Source: Amphirosellinia nigrospora | Lineage: Eukaryota > Ascomycota > Sordariomycetes > Xylariales > Xylariaceae | Direction: 5' to 3' | Length of the DNA: 64,000 nt | Assembly: GCA_004123355.1 (NCBI GenBank) | Contig: SCHM01000001.1 | Coordinates: 4,456,001 to 4,520,000 of the forward strand | Part shown: positions 26,263-39,417 of the stretch, one piece after another | How the letters are laid out: every line of letters starts with the position of its first letter | Numbering within the stretch: the stretch's first letter is position 1 | Position numbers and translations under genes: made by a program | Notes under the pieces: model-generated | What the model saw: only the letters and a program-made list of their open reading frames with translations | What the model was told of the DNA's origin: nothing | Databases searched by the model: none

Positions 26263-29200
26263 TTTTTTCTTTTATTTTGCCTGTTTTCCCTGACCTTTGG
26301 ACTTTACGTATTTTGAACGATGTGACTTTGTATCCTATTTAGGGTCAGTACTTTTTCGGGTAGTTGGTTGGTCTTCGGACTAGACCAGCACCGCCAAGGA
26401 TGATGTCGGAAGTGCTCCGGCAGTTTTGTTAATACTGGATTAGATTCGGAGTCTGTAATTGATAAAGATGATTGAACTTTCATGCCTTAAGGAGTACATA
26501 TGTAGAAATGGACTTGCATACTAAAACACAGCATTCGTATATAGCTGACAAAGCAGACTGGGTCGAGTTCTCGGTAACCTCGGGGGGGTAGATGTAACTA
26601 TGAGGTAAGTCTTCATTGCTCAGTTGGATTGCTTTCGATGACGATATATACTATAACTTTCTTGCCTACCTTGGCACGTAACTATCTAGATCTAGGCTTG
26701 CCGTTGTCGCCTCACTTATGTACCTAGGTAGCTCGAACACACACATCTGCTGTCGCGTTAAAAGTCCCTTCAATTACGTAACTTTAGGTACCTAGGGAAA
26801 CTACGTTTTGTGTAGTGAATCAATGCTTGTAAGATCATAAACTCATTAAATAAAAGCTACTTTTTATGCCAGGTTCAATACACTAGGTATCTAGAAGTTC
26901 TATACATACTTAGGAGTGTACGCAACACGCGACCATTCGATATTGAAATCGCTTTACGTCTGTTTAACAGAGGTTTAGACATAGTATGAATGCAATGCAT
27001 TCAACGTATCACCAAATACGAGGCTAAGAGAATTCTGGAGATCCCTCTACTGAGGGCTCACCAATGCAAAAACTGTCTGTTATGTCCTCATTTTGTGAGT
27101 GAGCGCGGATAAGCTGCTGATTTTATATCTTAGACTGGCCCCAGAACATGGCTATTTGAGTGAATTATAAGGTCTCAAATCATAAATAATAAAAACACCT
27201 CAAATCCATGCCGAATATAACGGCGAAGAGCTCACACTACGGGCCTTTGGAGTAGTGCTCATATATCCTTTTTAAGATTTCAAAAAATTACCAATTTACC
27301 AACATCCCGCGAGAATAGCATGACGAACTCGTGGTGATTACGAGTTATTACGATTTGACAACACATTTGAGTTTGGTGCATTGATATTGAACAGACGCCT
27401 TGGATATTGAGCTCTTCAAGACGATGCTCATGAGGGATTTTGGGACATCTCTAAGGTGCCTAGATTGATATACACTAGAAGACTTCATACTCGCGGACTT
27501 CTTGTAATAAAAAAAGGACATTGGAGTTCTTGGCGGTTGCATATTGACCCTGACCGCAAACAAGGTGCTAATCTGAGATACCGAAGACTCCGATTGTTCG
27601 CCCGACGTTGATGCCCAATGCTCCGCTAGAACGTAATCAGTATAGGGTAAAACGACGTCCAGCACCTAAACCGTCGCCGCGCACAGACAAACGCTTGGTT
27701 CTCAATGAGGACAGACACCGCATTGAGAAGACCTTTTTCGGATTCGTGCGGTAATCGGCGTCGGGGACCTGGACCCGGCTTGCGGCTAAATACAGTGGCG
27801 TTTGGTTGCAAAGGAGTCTCGCATGTAACATATGCTTACTGTCTTATTATAGCTTGAAGCCAGGATATATGTATATGGGATGCATATACGCATAGTACGG
27901 AGGTGAGCAGGAAGGATCTGGGGTAACCAATGTGACCCATCGTGGCATAAAGATGAGCGGAACTTGCATGTGCATGACAGGGCTGGAAGTTGGGACGAAC
28001 ACCTTCCCGCGCCAGCGTCGCCCAGGACATTGCATTTGCAGGTAACCCTGAACCGCGATCGTAGTGTAGTGGGTTGGGGAGCCTTGTCTGCATGAACGCA
28101 CGTGCAGAGCGAGAAGCTCGAGCCGACCCGTGCTTCGTGTACGCGATCGAACTGCGTTTGGTGACGCATCCATCTATTTTCGGACTACCTGGTCTCTCAA
28201 TACTCAGCGCAGGCAGGTGTATACACTAGAGATTGATAACAGATCTGTCATCACAAGATCTTCTGTCATGAGAATCTGAAACAAGGAGATGCCGGAATGC
28301 AGCCACATCACATTCTAACGGTCGGCGACCGCGAGTCCATGTAAAAGGACCGAGAAAGACATACGTGCGTCGGGAGTGTACCGCAACGGTCATAGCTGGG
28401 ACTGCAAGGTCAGGTGGTGAGGGGAGGTTACAAGGGTACCATCTCCTCGTAGAGGCATTCTACATGGTAGATGGGATATGTCGGGAAGTCGGGAATCGAG
28501 GCACAGCATGCTGTATAATGTGAGCGAGACACAATGTATCGATCATCAGCTCGTGCCTGTTATAGACCATTTCCTCATCTACTCCGACCGTGCGGTTACA
28601 TCCTGGACCGTAACCTCTAACGTCTTCTCTCCGGTACGCATCTCGAGCCCAATGCACCCCAGAATTCCGGAGGTATGACTAAAATGGTCGAATAATTTGT
28701 GTTTGACAAGTATTCGCATGAGGCGATTACCATAGTAGGTAGTCAGCATCGGAAACCAGGAGTTGAATGAACTAATATCGTGTTACCGGCTCAATGAAGC
28801 ACTCTGAGGAATCATCGTAATGCGTGACTCTGGGATGGCTGAGAAGATTGAACCAGACTCAATTCGCGCAAGGCAACAAAAGAGGGTAGGTAGTTACCCC
28901 TGTGGCTTGTCTTGTAACAGTCCACCAACCCACCAGTCCACGTGCTAAAGACGAAGAGGAAGGATCAGGGAAGCAGGGAAGAAATGAAGAAGGGAAATGA
29001 TGGTTTTCGCATCACATCCTTGACAGGCCACGAGGGCGCTCGGGCACTATTCCGAACAGCCGTTATAGTGTAGTAGGCCTAGCTTGATTCGATTCTTGGC
29101 GCCGTGTACAAAATTAATGAGTATCGAGAAGGCTTCACGATTGCGGATCAGCCTGTATTCGTATAATTAGTGTAGCAGTGTAGTCTGTCATACGACAGTT

Positions 29201-32200
29201 TAAAAGCCGAAGAAACCGTAAGGATTATGGGTAGGGCCTTATGCATGCAATCCTACCGCATGTATCCGCTCAGCGTCAGTTTCGCGATGCTGACGCACAT
29301 GAAGCAGCTGAAAAGAGAGCTGGGCCAGCTCGGTGTGAGCAACAGAATGACGAGTAGCTCGGTCGTAGCATATATATTTGCGTGTGCTATGTATGTTGTA
29401 TGATAGGTATGAAGCTCATCGGGCCCTTCTTGACCGTGCAACCTCCGCCAATGAGCGCTCTCGCTAATTGATCCAAATAACTACCTTTTTATTTTATTTT
29501 TGTCAATATCAACTCCGTAGTGGAAGCGGGATCGGTTTGACGTGGCATCGAGTTCGCCGAAAGACGACCATGAATTGCTTCGTACCAACCATGTAGCTAT
29601 TAGATCGTACGGAAGAACGGGGAGATCAGCACAACGGAAGTTGAGCCAGGGGAGATCACTGAGGGATCACTCCGAGACATGACGATGTCCTGAAGCAAAA
29701 CTTCGCGATCAACAGTGATGAGAGTTAGATGGCGGGGTAGATAGGTGATCGTGTTGCGAAAAGCTCCATGTTCTGCTCCGTATCCGGTAGATCAGGTAGC
29801 TGTATTCTGTACACTACACTAGACTACACTATGCTGTAATCAGACTGTGGTATTGAATCTACTGAATCAGGGATCATCGCGCGATAGTGGGCCAAGCGTC
29901 AATTCCTAGTGTACTTAGGCACACCACCATTCTTACTTTCTGGTCGGGTTACCCGAAGCTAACTGGTGCTAGACTAGGTACCTAGCTCAAGGTGCCTGTG
30001 CCTAGAAGACTAGTCTAAATAAGTAGGCATTATAGTCTAGGTTGATCGGTGACAATAATTAATTGATCAAAGTTTCAAGGTTCACTCCGTTGCTTTTGGC
30101 GATGTTGTGATTGCTCATGTGTTCTCCAACTTTGGAAATGACAGAGGAAGAAAAAAGCAACCGTTGTTGGAGACACCTCACACGCGAGAGATAATACAGA
30201 CACCATGCCTGTAGCCGTTTAGAAGAGGATGAAGCTAATACTGCATGGTGTACACACCACATTACGTACGTACTACAAGTACAGGTTGTGTTTCCTGCAG
30301 ACATCCCTAATGTACTGTACTTATGGGAGCGGGGGCATAGTCAGGTCGCTCCGTGGGCAGGCATCGTGCAGCGTATTCTCTTGACCAGAGCTTAACTTTG
30401 ATATTCCAAGTATCAACTGAGTTGTATAGTTCCTCGGCTCCCGAGGATAGGCCCACTGGTAAAAGTCGATTAGGGCTTCCTTATGTATTAAAGGTAAATA
30501 AGCACTTTTTTTTCCACTCACCGATAAACATAGAGCAATTCTGCAATCGAGATGTTCTACACTAGCTTATATGCTACTGCTTGAGTCAGTGACCTCGGAC
30601 ATCATTAAAATGTGGATAGAGAACTACCTACTGTACGGGAATTGGACTGGGCCTGCAGCCCAGCTCGCTGCTAGTTCCCGATCTATCCAGAATCGAGCAA
30701 GTGAGCAACCTATGACGGCGGCTTTCAAAATAACGGCGATTAAATAATCTAACTAGTAGCCCCATGTCATATATCCAATCACCAGCGTTCTAATCTACTT
30801 TAGTATAGTCATGCTAATGCGTGTACCTGCCTCACTGGGCAGGGGGAAGAGTAATGGGATATTGAGTCAGTATACAGTAAACTGAACGGAATGCTCCGTG
30901 TCTTGGATTTTACCTTCATTGAAGGCTGTACAGATAGTTTGAAGAGTCCGGCATACTATCGACGATTTTGAAGGTTCTTTTCCCGTTGGACGTAACTATT
31001 AATTTGGGCAGCAGAGCGGTCTCATGTCGAACACGCGTCGTTTATTTTTATCACTCCAGTACTCGTGCGCTATATTGGGGCTTGGGAAATGTATGTGCCT
31101 ACCTGCATGTCAGATGCGGGAATGTGGTTCATAGACTAACCTGAGTAATATATACTACATGTACTATACAATTTCCCGACTTGTCAGACGTATGGCAATA
31201 CTTGAGGAAGCCTCAACATCCACGGTAGTACGCTACACTACCGCGACTCTCTCCACTGACTGAGATTAGCATGACTGGCTAGTTGATCTTGGCACGCAAT
31301 ATGGCCATACCCAGTCAGACCAGTGCTAGATTTGCCCTGGAGAACTGCTCATCAGCTGCCCATCTTGTAATCCCTACCTTCTAGCCTGTCTTCTGGAAGC
31401 TCCCTATGCGGCCTAGCTCTAGAACTGGCTGCACAACCCACCCCAGTTACCCTGAATATTTCGGCCATTCAGATTTCAGGTCTGGATCGATTGGTAATTT
31501 GACTCCGCTTCGAGTCGAGAGGAGTCTGAGAGGTGCCGCGACGTTTGGTAATGAGAGAGGGGCACGACGACCCAAGCGTGGCCGATTACTTAGCAACGTT
31601 CCGAGCTCTGGTATATGTACACAACGGTCCAAGGACCCGACGAGACTACCACAAAAGAATCGACTTTCCGAGTCTTCCCCTTCTCGGCTCTCCCTCCCGG
31701 TTCTCGTCTTCGGGTCGTTGCTCATAAACCTACGTATTTCCTCGTTCTCATGTACGTATTGTTAGGTACTCTTAGCGAGCTTCTTGCCAGTTAATTTATA
31801 CCAGACCGTCTACACTCTCTTTCAAAGTGACGGCCATTTCGAACCTCATGATCTGCTGATATACCGGCTTTACCTGCCGATTCTGCTCGCTCTTCCGAAA
31901 CCTGCCACTAACTTCACCACAACCGGGCCGTCCTTGCTTCGGTTGTTGAGCGGCGCCTCGCCTATTCGAAACTTGATATAATCTATAATCAGGTATCATA
32001 ACAGTGTTTTGCGACTTTATTGCGGAACCTCTCGGCGAGCTCGCCCGAACTGTCTGACCACATTTCACGACGAGACACCTTCCCTCGTGTGTTCAACAGT
32101 ACTTTGAGAGCTCTGTGGTGAAAACAAAAAGCATACTTTTGCTCACCGACCGCGATTCTTTTACGACTAACTATCGCCGAGCATGTTCTCCATATCGAAT

Positions 32201-34138
32201 AGCTTGGCATCGAGACTTTGTTAAATAAATCGATATATCTTCCCGGAATTATGGTTCCGTAGTCATCATCAACTGAGGTAGGGCCGCCCTGGCATACTAC
32301 GAAGCCACACATTTGAGTGGGCCCAGACTCCAAATACAGGCTATCACTTGTAGTTTGCCGACGGAACTCGAGGACTAAAATTTGCACATATATGTGGTAG
32401 TGATTGAGGTGGGTTGAGGCGGAATTTGGCTTTGAGATGAATGAAATGGCACTTACACAGTTAGTAGGGGTAACAGGAACACATACACGACTCACCCAAA
32501 ACACAACGACACGCCTCGCCGCCCGTCGGCGAATGAGCTGAAACCTTACCAGTGCGAATTCTTGGGCTCCTACCGATAACGGGCGAGTTATCTCTCGAAG
32601 AGGCGGGCCGCAGCCTTGGGACGCACGTTCTGGGAGGAAGATTCGGTTCCAACTGGCATCGTATCCCTGCCAAAGTACCGAAGCGTCATGACATCCATTG
32701 TAAGTGTTGGGTGATTTCCAGTACCCTTTCTTTCTTATCTTTCCCGTTGTCTGGTTATTCTCCTTCCCGCGTCTTCCGTTGCTCATCCCTCATACCCTGT
32801 TCCCGGGACCCCGTTGGTCGATGTAGCCCACGCCAACTCTTACTCCTGCGTGAATGCCTGCCTATCTTGCTCGTCTGTCTCACGGGTGATGTCCCCTTTT
32901 GGGCCTCTGATCTACTTGCACGCTCCGGGGTTGGTGGTTGGTGGTCTGACATGCCTGCCGCGCCTCATGCCCACACTCACTCGTCGACAAACCCCTATCA
33001 GACCGCGATCCAAATGGCGCTTCATGAACCTTCACCGCCTCGCTATTGTGCTACTGCTTGTGTTACAAGCTGGGTGCTCTCGCAAGGGGTGTCATTTCGC
33101 ATTTCGCCCCCACCTCCCCGCCTGGCTGTGCTGTCATGGGCGAGTGATATTGGCTTTGATAAGCGGCAATCCATCCCACAGGAGAGGCCGATCCCACTGT
33201 GGTCATCTGTCCATCTCACTGGGAACGGGTCGGTGCGATGCGCGCGCGTTCCGTACAATTGGATTGAAAATGCTTGGCAGCCAGCCCTCGTGTTCAAGAC
33301 TAAGTGAGCTTGATTCGCCTCAATACACCGGCCGTCGTGGTAGGAGCTGGGAAAGAGTACAGGCTCGAGTAATTTCCATTCGCCGTCTCACCCACCCCCT
33401 GAGCAACAGTGCAAGTGAGGTTTTACCGTTTGAGTTCATCTCGCATTCACTTCCGCTGCCGTCATCACGTCCACCCCCTGGTCAATTATCCTGAATGTGT
33501 GTGCATTACCCAAGTACCAGCTACAACATGCATGTGCGTAACCCAAGGGACCACCGCCACTACTACCACTATCACCACCACCACCACCCTGTCTGCCTCC
33601 CTTGCCTTGCCTTGCCGTTTGTGTCTTGTCTTGACTTTTCCGCCCGGTCGGTGCACACATGTCATACATGTCCACCGCCCATCTCCCTGACATGACTAGC
33701 TGCCTCAACTCTCAACTCTGCTGGGTCGATGATCCCCGCTCGGGCTGGACTTTGACAAGGCTTACAATTATACCTGCCGACGGCTGCATGGCGTTGTGCT
33801 GTGTACCTGCTTCGGGGCCTTGGGTACCCTAGCGTCTGGCACTTGCCCCTTTCCCCTTCCCTTTCCCAGCACTCTCCCGGCATTCCCAGCAGCTTGGTAA
33901 CTTGTTCCGTGCCCAACCCCAAACCGCCCTAAGCAATGTCCCCCTCCCTCCTTCCCCCCCATCGCCCAATCACCCAGCCAATGTCTGACGCGCTACGACT
34001 ATGCCCTCCTCCATTTAGTGTCCGGCTTCTGCCCCCGTCCCCTCCTCCCTCCTCTCTCCCTCCCCATTCTGCCTAGTTCGTTTTCTCTCACTGCACCGTT
34101 TGCGCACGCCCGCGGTTCTCGGCATCGTCGACGTCACG
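26263..34138. other. 7.9 kb gene desert
   Basis: No gene can be supported. Frames here are short or overlap each other on opposite strands (for example 31989-32786 minus against 32552-33307 plus) and lack motifs. A weak ankyrin-like fragment occurs on the minus strand at about 27600-27831. The last 1 kb (about 33100-34138) is strongly pyrimidine-rich and looks like the promoter and long leader of the folliculin homologue. CCTAGGTA-type palindromes recur (near 26724, 26793, 29975). Confidence 0.4.
33549..33592. repeat. Imperfect CCA/CAC trinucleotide microsatellite
   Basis: A run of CAC/ACC triplets with TAC variants, followed by CCTTG pentamers. It lies in the pyrimidine-rich upstream region of the Lst7/folliculin gene. 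Confidence 0.6.
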
Positions 34139-35754
34139 ATGGCCGTCGCCGACAGATCTGCCGTAGTGTCGCTGCTAACCACGGACATCCAGCTGTGTTT
34201 GGCGCATTATTGCGACCTGCATGGTCCCACGCCGTTGATGGTGACTGAAGGCCTCCCGGTTCCCTGCGCACGATGCCGCGACGATCACCTTGACGACCTA
34301 GCGCGCCCACGGTCGAGCGCCGCATCAGCCACATCGGCGCCATCGGCGGGGCCGCCGACAGCGGTGGCCGATGCCCTACGCAAGATCAACATGGGCGTGA
34401 GCGCGGGCGCCGCACGGAGTGCTTCGGCTACCGTGCCCGAACAGGATGCACAGACGCACCGAGCCGCATTGCTGAGAGCCTCAAAACTCGCGACCAATCC
34501 GACCCAGCCCGTCCGACCCAATGCCTCGGCGGTTCAGACGCCGCCCCAAAGCCCACGCAGAACGGCCGATGCGTTTCCCGAACCCACTACCTCACGGCGC
34601 GACCCCAGTTTTCGACGGACTTATGACGAATATGCAGAAAGGCGCGCGAGTCCGTGCGCCAACTGCGCCCTCACACTCCCCAAGCGCCAGGACGGGCAGA
34701 AAGCAGCCGACATCAAGTCTGAGATTCAGGGCCCTACCATGCGGACCCGTGCTCCATTCGCCCGCGTGTACGGCAGCCTGGCTGATACGAGTCCGCCCTG
34801 TTCCAACCCACAGTCATCATACCCATCGGATGCCGAAGAGGAGACGACCCCAAAAAATCCCGTCACGCGTACGAGTTCCCGGCGCCGACCTACCACATCC
34901 ACCTCGCAGTCGAGTGTGACGTCCAAGGGCATGCCTCACCATACTCATTATCTCGACTACACATCTACTCACGAGCCTACCGTTCAGACCACTTACACCA
35001 TTGTGCGCGCTTCGTGTCTACGCACGCTCTCCTTTGAGACCCTCCGCGACGACCCGAAGCGACCCAGTCGACTCCTTCCCTCCTTGGACCTGCACCTTGC
35101 GTCCCTCCACCGTTCCCCTCTGCCATGAATGTTGGTCCCGGCTACATCACGGCACCACCCACCCCCAATCCGCCGCCAATGGCGGTCCCATCTTCTTCGG
35201 CGACCCCTCAGCCGGCTATACAACGGCATATATATTCGGATTCCAGACGTGCATGCGCGTGGCCGCAAAAGGGTCTACGCGTTCTTGGCGCTTAGTACGC
35301 ACCGAGAACGCTTGGCCATGAAAGCATTTAGCTTTATATCTGCCGCATTTCGCGATCTTGCTGCCTGGATCCAGGAACTTGTCGAGGCGGAAGCCGAACG
35401 GGAACGTGAACGTGAGGAAGAAGGAAGCGCTGTAGCTGCGTTGAATGCTGCCTATGGAGCGTGGTTTTGGCCGGCCGCGGGCCTCACGATAGCGGCATCG
35501 GCCTCAGCAGAGGCCACGGCGGCGTCACAAACACGGAACGCACCAAGGAACGAGATCGCAACAACAGCAGTTTTCTAACTGGAGGTGGTCGAAGTGGCTA
35601 CATGCAACGTATGGGCGGCTCTATGGGCCCCAGTGGATTCACGCCAAAGGCCCGTGGGCTGGCTGAACTTGCTGGTCTACCTGACTTCTTCATCGAGCTC
35701 CATACGAGGTTCGTGAAGCTGCTCCTTGAGCTTGGTATCGTCCTCGGCTCTTGA
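34139..35754 (+). CDS. Lst7/folliculin (FLCN) homologue, longin-domain GAP subunit
   Basis: The protein begins MAVADRSAVV and soon reads LCLAHYCDLHGPTPLMVTEG, the diagnostic N-terminus of folliculin/Lst7. A Cys motif (CARC, later CANCALTLP), a disordered Ser/Pro/Arg-rich linker, and SAGYTTAYIF/RIPDVHARGRKRVY follow. The longin core continues with AFLALSTHRERLAMK, FRDLAAWIQ and LAELAGLPDFFIELH. In yeast, Lst7 pairs with Lst4 at the vacuole as a GAP for the Rag GTPase Gtr2 and so controls TORC1 in response to amino acids. At least three frameshifts are needed (near 35060, 35238 and 35560). The one at 35238 reads as a lost C between YIF and RIPD. No intron is required. Length (about 530 residues) fits filamentous fungi. 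Confidence 0.82.
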
Positions 35755-37387
35755 TAACAGCCTTTATCTTCACCATATTACTTCACTTACTTGTTGGGTA
35801 GTTATGCTGCTAGAGCAAGAGCTACACTCTCAAATACCTAAACATAATAGATGGAAGCGGAGGATATACCCAACGCTAACAATGGTGATGGAGATACCCG
35901 GGAAGCAATAGCTTACGTGATGGCTGGTGCCTTCGCGTGCTACTAGCTTTGCTTCTATCACTTATTTGTGCACGGAGTTTGGTTTTTATTGTTGCATGGT
36001 GTACCACAATGTGAACCCGGCAATATTTGAAATTGTCTGCTATCATCAAGGTCTTGGCATTTGGCCTCGGGGTCCTTGCCTCGATCTCGATTTTTCCACT
36101 TCTCTTCCCACAACTGTATTACTTATCCCCCCGTCGCCCGAAATGCGACAGATAGACAAAGCTGTCGCGTGTATTATGAACAACATCACAACAAACTAGA
36201 ACGGGGCACGACAAAACAGGACGAAAGAGATCACGCGCCGACGGAAAAACTAGGAACGGTGCTAGGGGACTGGCTGGTCCACAGGAGTTGAGTACACACG
36301 GGAACACTGAGTCCCTGGCAAGGTTGCGAGGTTTACAGCATATGCATAGATTCAGCGGTCGTGGTGCTTGCATTGATGGACTATATTTACTCGACATCAG
36401 AGCTGGACTCACCGGTGTTCGGGTTTCGAGCAATATTTGCGCCGGCGTTATGAGTGACGATGTGTTTCGCATGAACTACATTGGTTCTGACGCATGAGTG
36501 GTGATGGACGTGGCGCATCTCGTTTTCATAGGGTCAATGGGTTGTAAGATGGCGCGAGTTGGGGACGTAATGGCTTGGGCGCGAGTGAGTCCTCTGCACC
36601 ATGATTGTACCAATATGTATACGACACAGTAACGAGGGATGGGCTCGTTGGAATGATGCGCAGTCAGTTAGAGTTATATATCCTTGCAATCCATTTGCAC
36701 GCTCGCCTCGATAAAGTTAAACGTGGTAGTAGCAATAGGAGCATGTGTTTTAATATTAATATCCATACTTGTCACTTCTTGAGTCGTCAACTACCTAACA
36801 GGAGTTATTGGGCATTTAAGGTTCAATAGGCCGAGTCTCGTGGGATCTCGTTAGACGATGCTAATGCAGTTCACGGCGCGAAAACGAGAAGACTTAGAGA
36901 ACGAGACCTCTTAATGTAACTACTAGCGAGAGTAGAAACTTTTGGGAAATTTGATACTTATATCAGTCGCGGAGCAGCTGGTTGACCACCCACTCACTCC
37001 ACTGATTCTGACCAGGCTCTTGCAAGCCTCATCATAATGCCCCAGCTTCCCATTAACTGTCGGCACCGCGTCCGCATAGTGTCTACCCATAGATAGATTC
37101 TATCTGGTATTATTTCGGAAGGATCCCGGTGAAGAGTGCAAGGATAAATAAATCCCGATCTCCACGAGTCGTATAATTACGCACTCGATTTATATAAGCA
37201 AGGCAAAGGGGGGGGTTCCGGAACGACCTCCAGGATTTCTATTAGGCTTAATGCAAAACCGGATAGCCACGGCCCCTCTCTGTCGCGGAGAGTGAACAAG
37301 CTCTTCCAGTTGTAAATATGAACTCTTTACATCGCCAATGAACATTAGTTTCACGGCATTTTCCATCGGAGGTCGCTGCCATCGAGA
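35755..37387. other. Intergenic stretch
   Basis: This is the 3' region of the folliculin homologue followed by the upstream region of the GFA-domain gene. Only short, motif-free frames are seen. A TATA-like TTTATATAA lies near 37189, about 190 bp before the GFA start. Confidence 0.4.
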
Positions 37388-37828
37388 ATGACGACCACCG
37401 ACCAGTCGCAACCCCTCACGGTGCGCTGCCAGTGCGGGCGCGTCACATTTCCGACACCAACCCGAAACCCGCTAGCCATCTACCACTGCCACTGCACAGA
37501 GTGTCAGAGGCAGTCCGGCTCCGCGTTCGGGACGTCCGCCATCTTCCCGGCAGCCGGCCTGTTCCCGCTTTCGTCCGAGGTGGAGTCCAAGATCAAGAAG
37601 TACACGCGCGGCACAGACAAGGGGGACACGATGGACTGCTATTTCTGCACGGAATGTGGATCCCGTCTGTTCCATCGCATCGTGGGGAAAGACGGCATAC
37701 CTCGCGCGACTGTCAGTATCAAGGGCGGGTGTGTCCAAGGCTTGAACTGGTCAGGTGCTAGACATATCTATGTTCGTTCGGCCGTCATGGAGATTCCTGA
37801 GGAGTGGGAGACGTACGAGACAGTCTAA
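37388..37828 (+). CDS. GFA-domain zinc protein (GFA/CENP-V fold)
   Basis: An intact, intronless 146-residue protein with the complete GFA zinc pattern: RCQCGRVTF, HCHCTECQRQSGSAFG and YFCTECGSRLFHR. The conserved cysteines bind two zinc ions. The fold was first described in a bacterial protein reported to bind glutathione and formaldehyde. Most fungal members have no proven reaction. It is one of the few genes in the window without any frame break. I see no linkage with neighbours. Confidence 0.88.
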   Translation: MTTTDQSQPLTVRCQCGRVTFPTPTRNPLAIYHCHCTECQRQSGSAFGTSAIFPAAGLFPLSSEVESKIKKYTRGTDKGDTMDCYFCTECGSRLFHRIVGKDGIPRATVSIKGGCVQGLNWSGARHIYVRSAVMEIPEEWETYETV

Positions 37829-39417
37829 TCGGAGACATTATGAGTATAGTTAATAAAGAGGAGCCAGGAGATGGGGGCTATTGCTTGTCGAGGCTAGTGA
37901 AGTGGCTTCCAGGTATATTAGCGCCAGGGGGTCTCTGGGAATAGTTTTCCACAGTATTTTGAGAGACTTAAGAAGTTTCATGATGATAGTCTTGTGGTGG
38001 TACCGTTTTCCCCTGTTAAGGTAATGCCCTGCTAGTAATGAATTTGAATATCTGGGACGCATTTATAACACCGCGATCATTTTGATTGCTGGAGCTCATG
38101 TAATAAGGGTTAACGTAAGGACCCAGAGAGTTATCAAATTATAATAATTCTTACATAGAGCCGAGGGGTCATGAATGACTATATTCTCTCGTCTCCTTCG
38201 AAGCTGAAGAGTTCGAGTGTATATACCCGAAGGTTTTGTCTCTTATTTCCTATTCCGCTTCAGTCGGTAGTCACACTCAGATACTCCAGACTTTTATCAA
38301 TATAGATATGCAATGAGGCTATAGACACTTTGTCTAGCATGCTTCACAACGACCATAGAAGCGTCCTGAAGTGTCTTCAAACCTCGATAAAGATTGTGAA
38401 AACTAACAGACCATCACGGCAACCATGCTACTTCTCATTTAATACCAACATCTAAGATTCAATTATAAGGTATATGCGTCCTCGCCCGACATATCACACG
38501 AGAAGCGACGGGGTTGTCGATATATAATAGCATATAGCAGAACCCAGACTTCGCGTGCTGCTTGTAGCGGCGAAATGGCAGCCCTAGGCCTCCGAGATCT
38601 ATTAGAATACCAGGACACGCACCTCCCCTTCCTCTGTGTCAGGACAATGATATAAGATTCACGGCTACCCATAACGATATCACTAAATCGTTCTCCGTCT
38701 CTGTCGCCGAATCTAAGTAAGGACACGGCGCGCAAAGCTCCTCTGGCCAGTGATAACGAAAGAGGAGGTTTTCTCCGGAACCTAAACCTCTCACGCGCTT
38801 CTCAGACGCCTACAATATATGAATAACAGTTTAACAGGCAGCTAGAATATACAATTGTAGTACTGTATGATATAAGTGCTGAAGTTTGTTGCTATCCAAG
38901 AGCGCTTACATGCAGCAATATCCGTCTTCTAATTTCTCACGTAGCTATGTTCAAGTATTGGCGAGAAGTACTAGAGATCAAAGGAATAATTGAAGGGTTG
39001 CAGAAGGGAGATGGATAGAACAGGGGCACGGGAGAAGCAAGTTCGTTGTTAATGATGTCGTATTGCTATAGCTAGACGGATAGTAACGGATGGTTTTTAC
39101 TTTCTTGAGTAGCTTTCAGACCTAGCACAACGGGTACTTAGTAGCTAGTTGACTACATAAATAAGGTCGTCGGGCGAAAGAAAGGGGTTTCAGAGTTGTA
39201 GTTATACTCGATATTGTGTTTGATAAAATTCCGTCATCCGCCATCCGTGTGATAGCTGTAGGAAGATATCTAGAGTTAGATCAAATTGCCTACAGTCTAT
39301 AAAATAATGCAAGTACGCAGAGATAACTAAATATAGAGAGGTAAGCACGCCTATTTAAGCTACCTTATAATAGTGCATACAGATATTAAAGTATTAGTAT
39401 AAAAGCCTTTAAATAAC
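37829..39417. other. AT-richer gene-poor stretch
   Basis: No supported coding sequence. The A+T content appears higher than in neighbouring genic DNA, especially at 38800-39417. It separates the GFA gene from the aminotransferase gene and could be the left edge of the candidate gene group described in the findings. Confidence 0.4.

Noticed and set aside
29080-29100. Possible tRNA T-loop (GATTCGATTC)
   Set aside because: No matching acceptor stem, D-arm or anticodon arm could be drawn around it.
31989-33307. Two long open frames on opposite strands (265 and 251 codons)
   Set aside because: They overlap each other antisense, lack any domain, and the plus-strand one lies partly in C/T-rich promoter-like sequence. 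Length alone is not enough.
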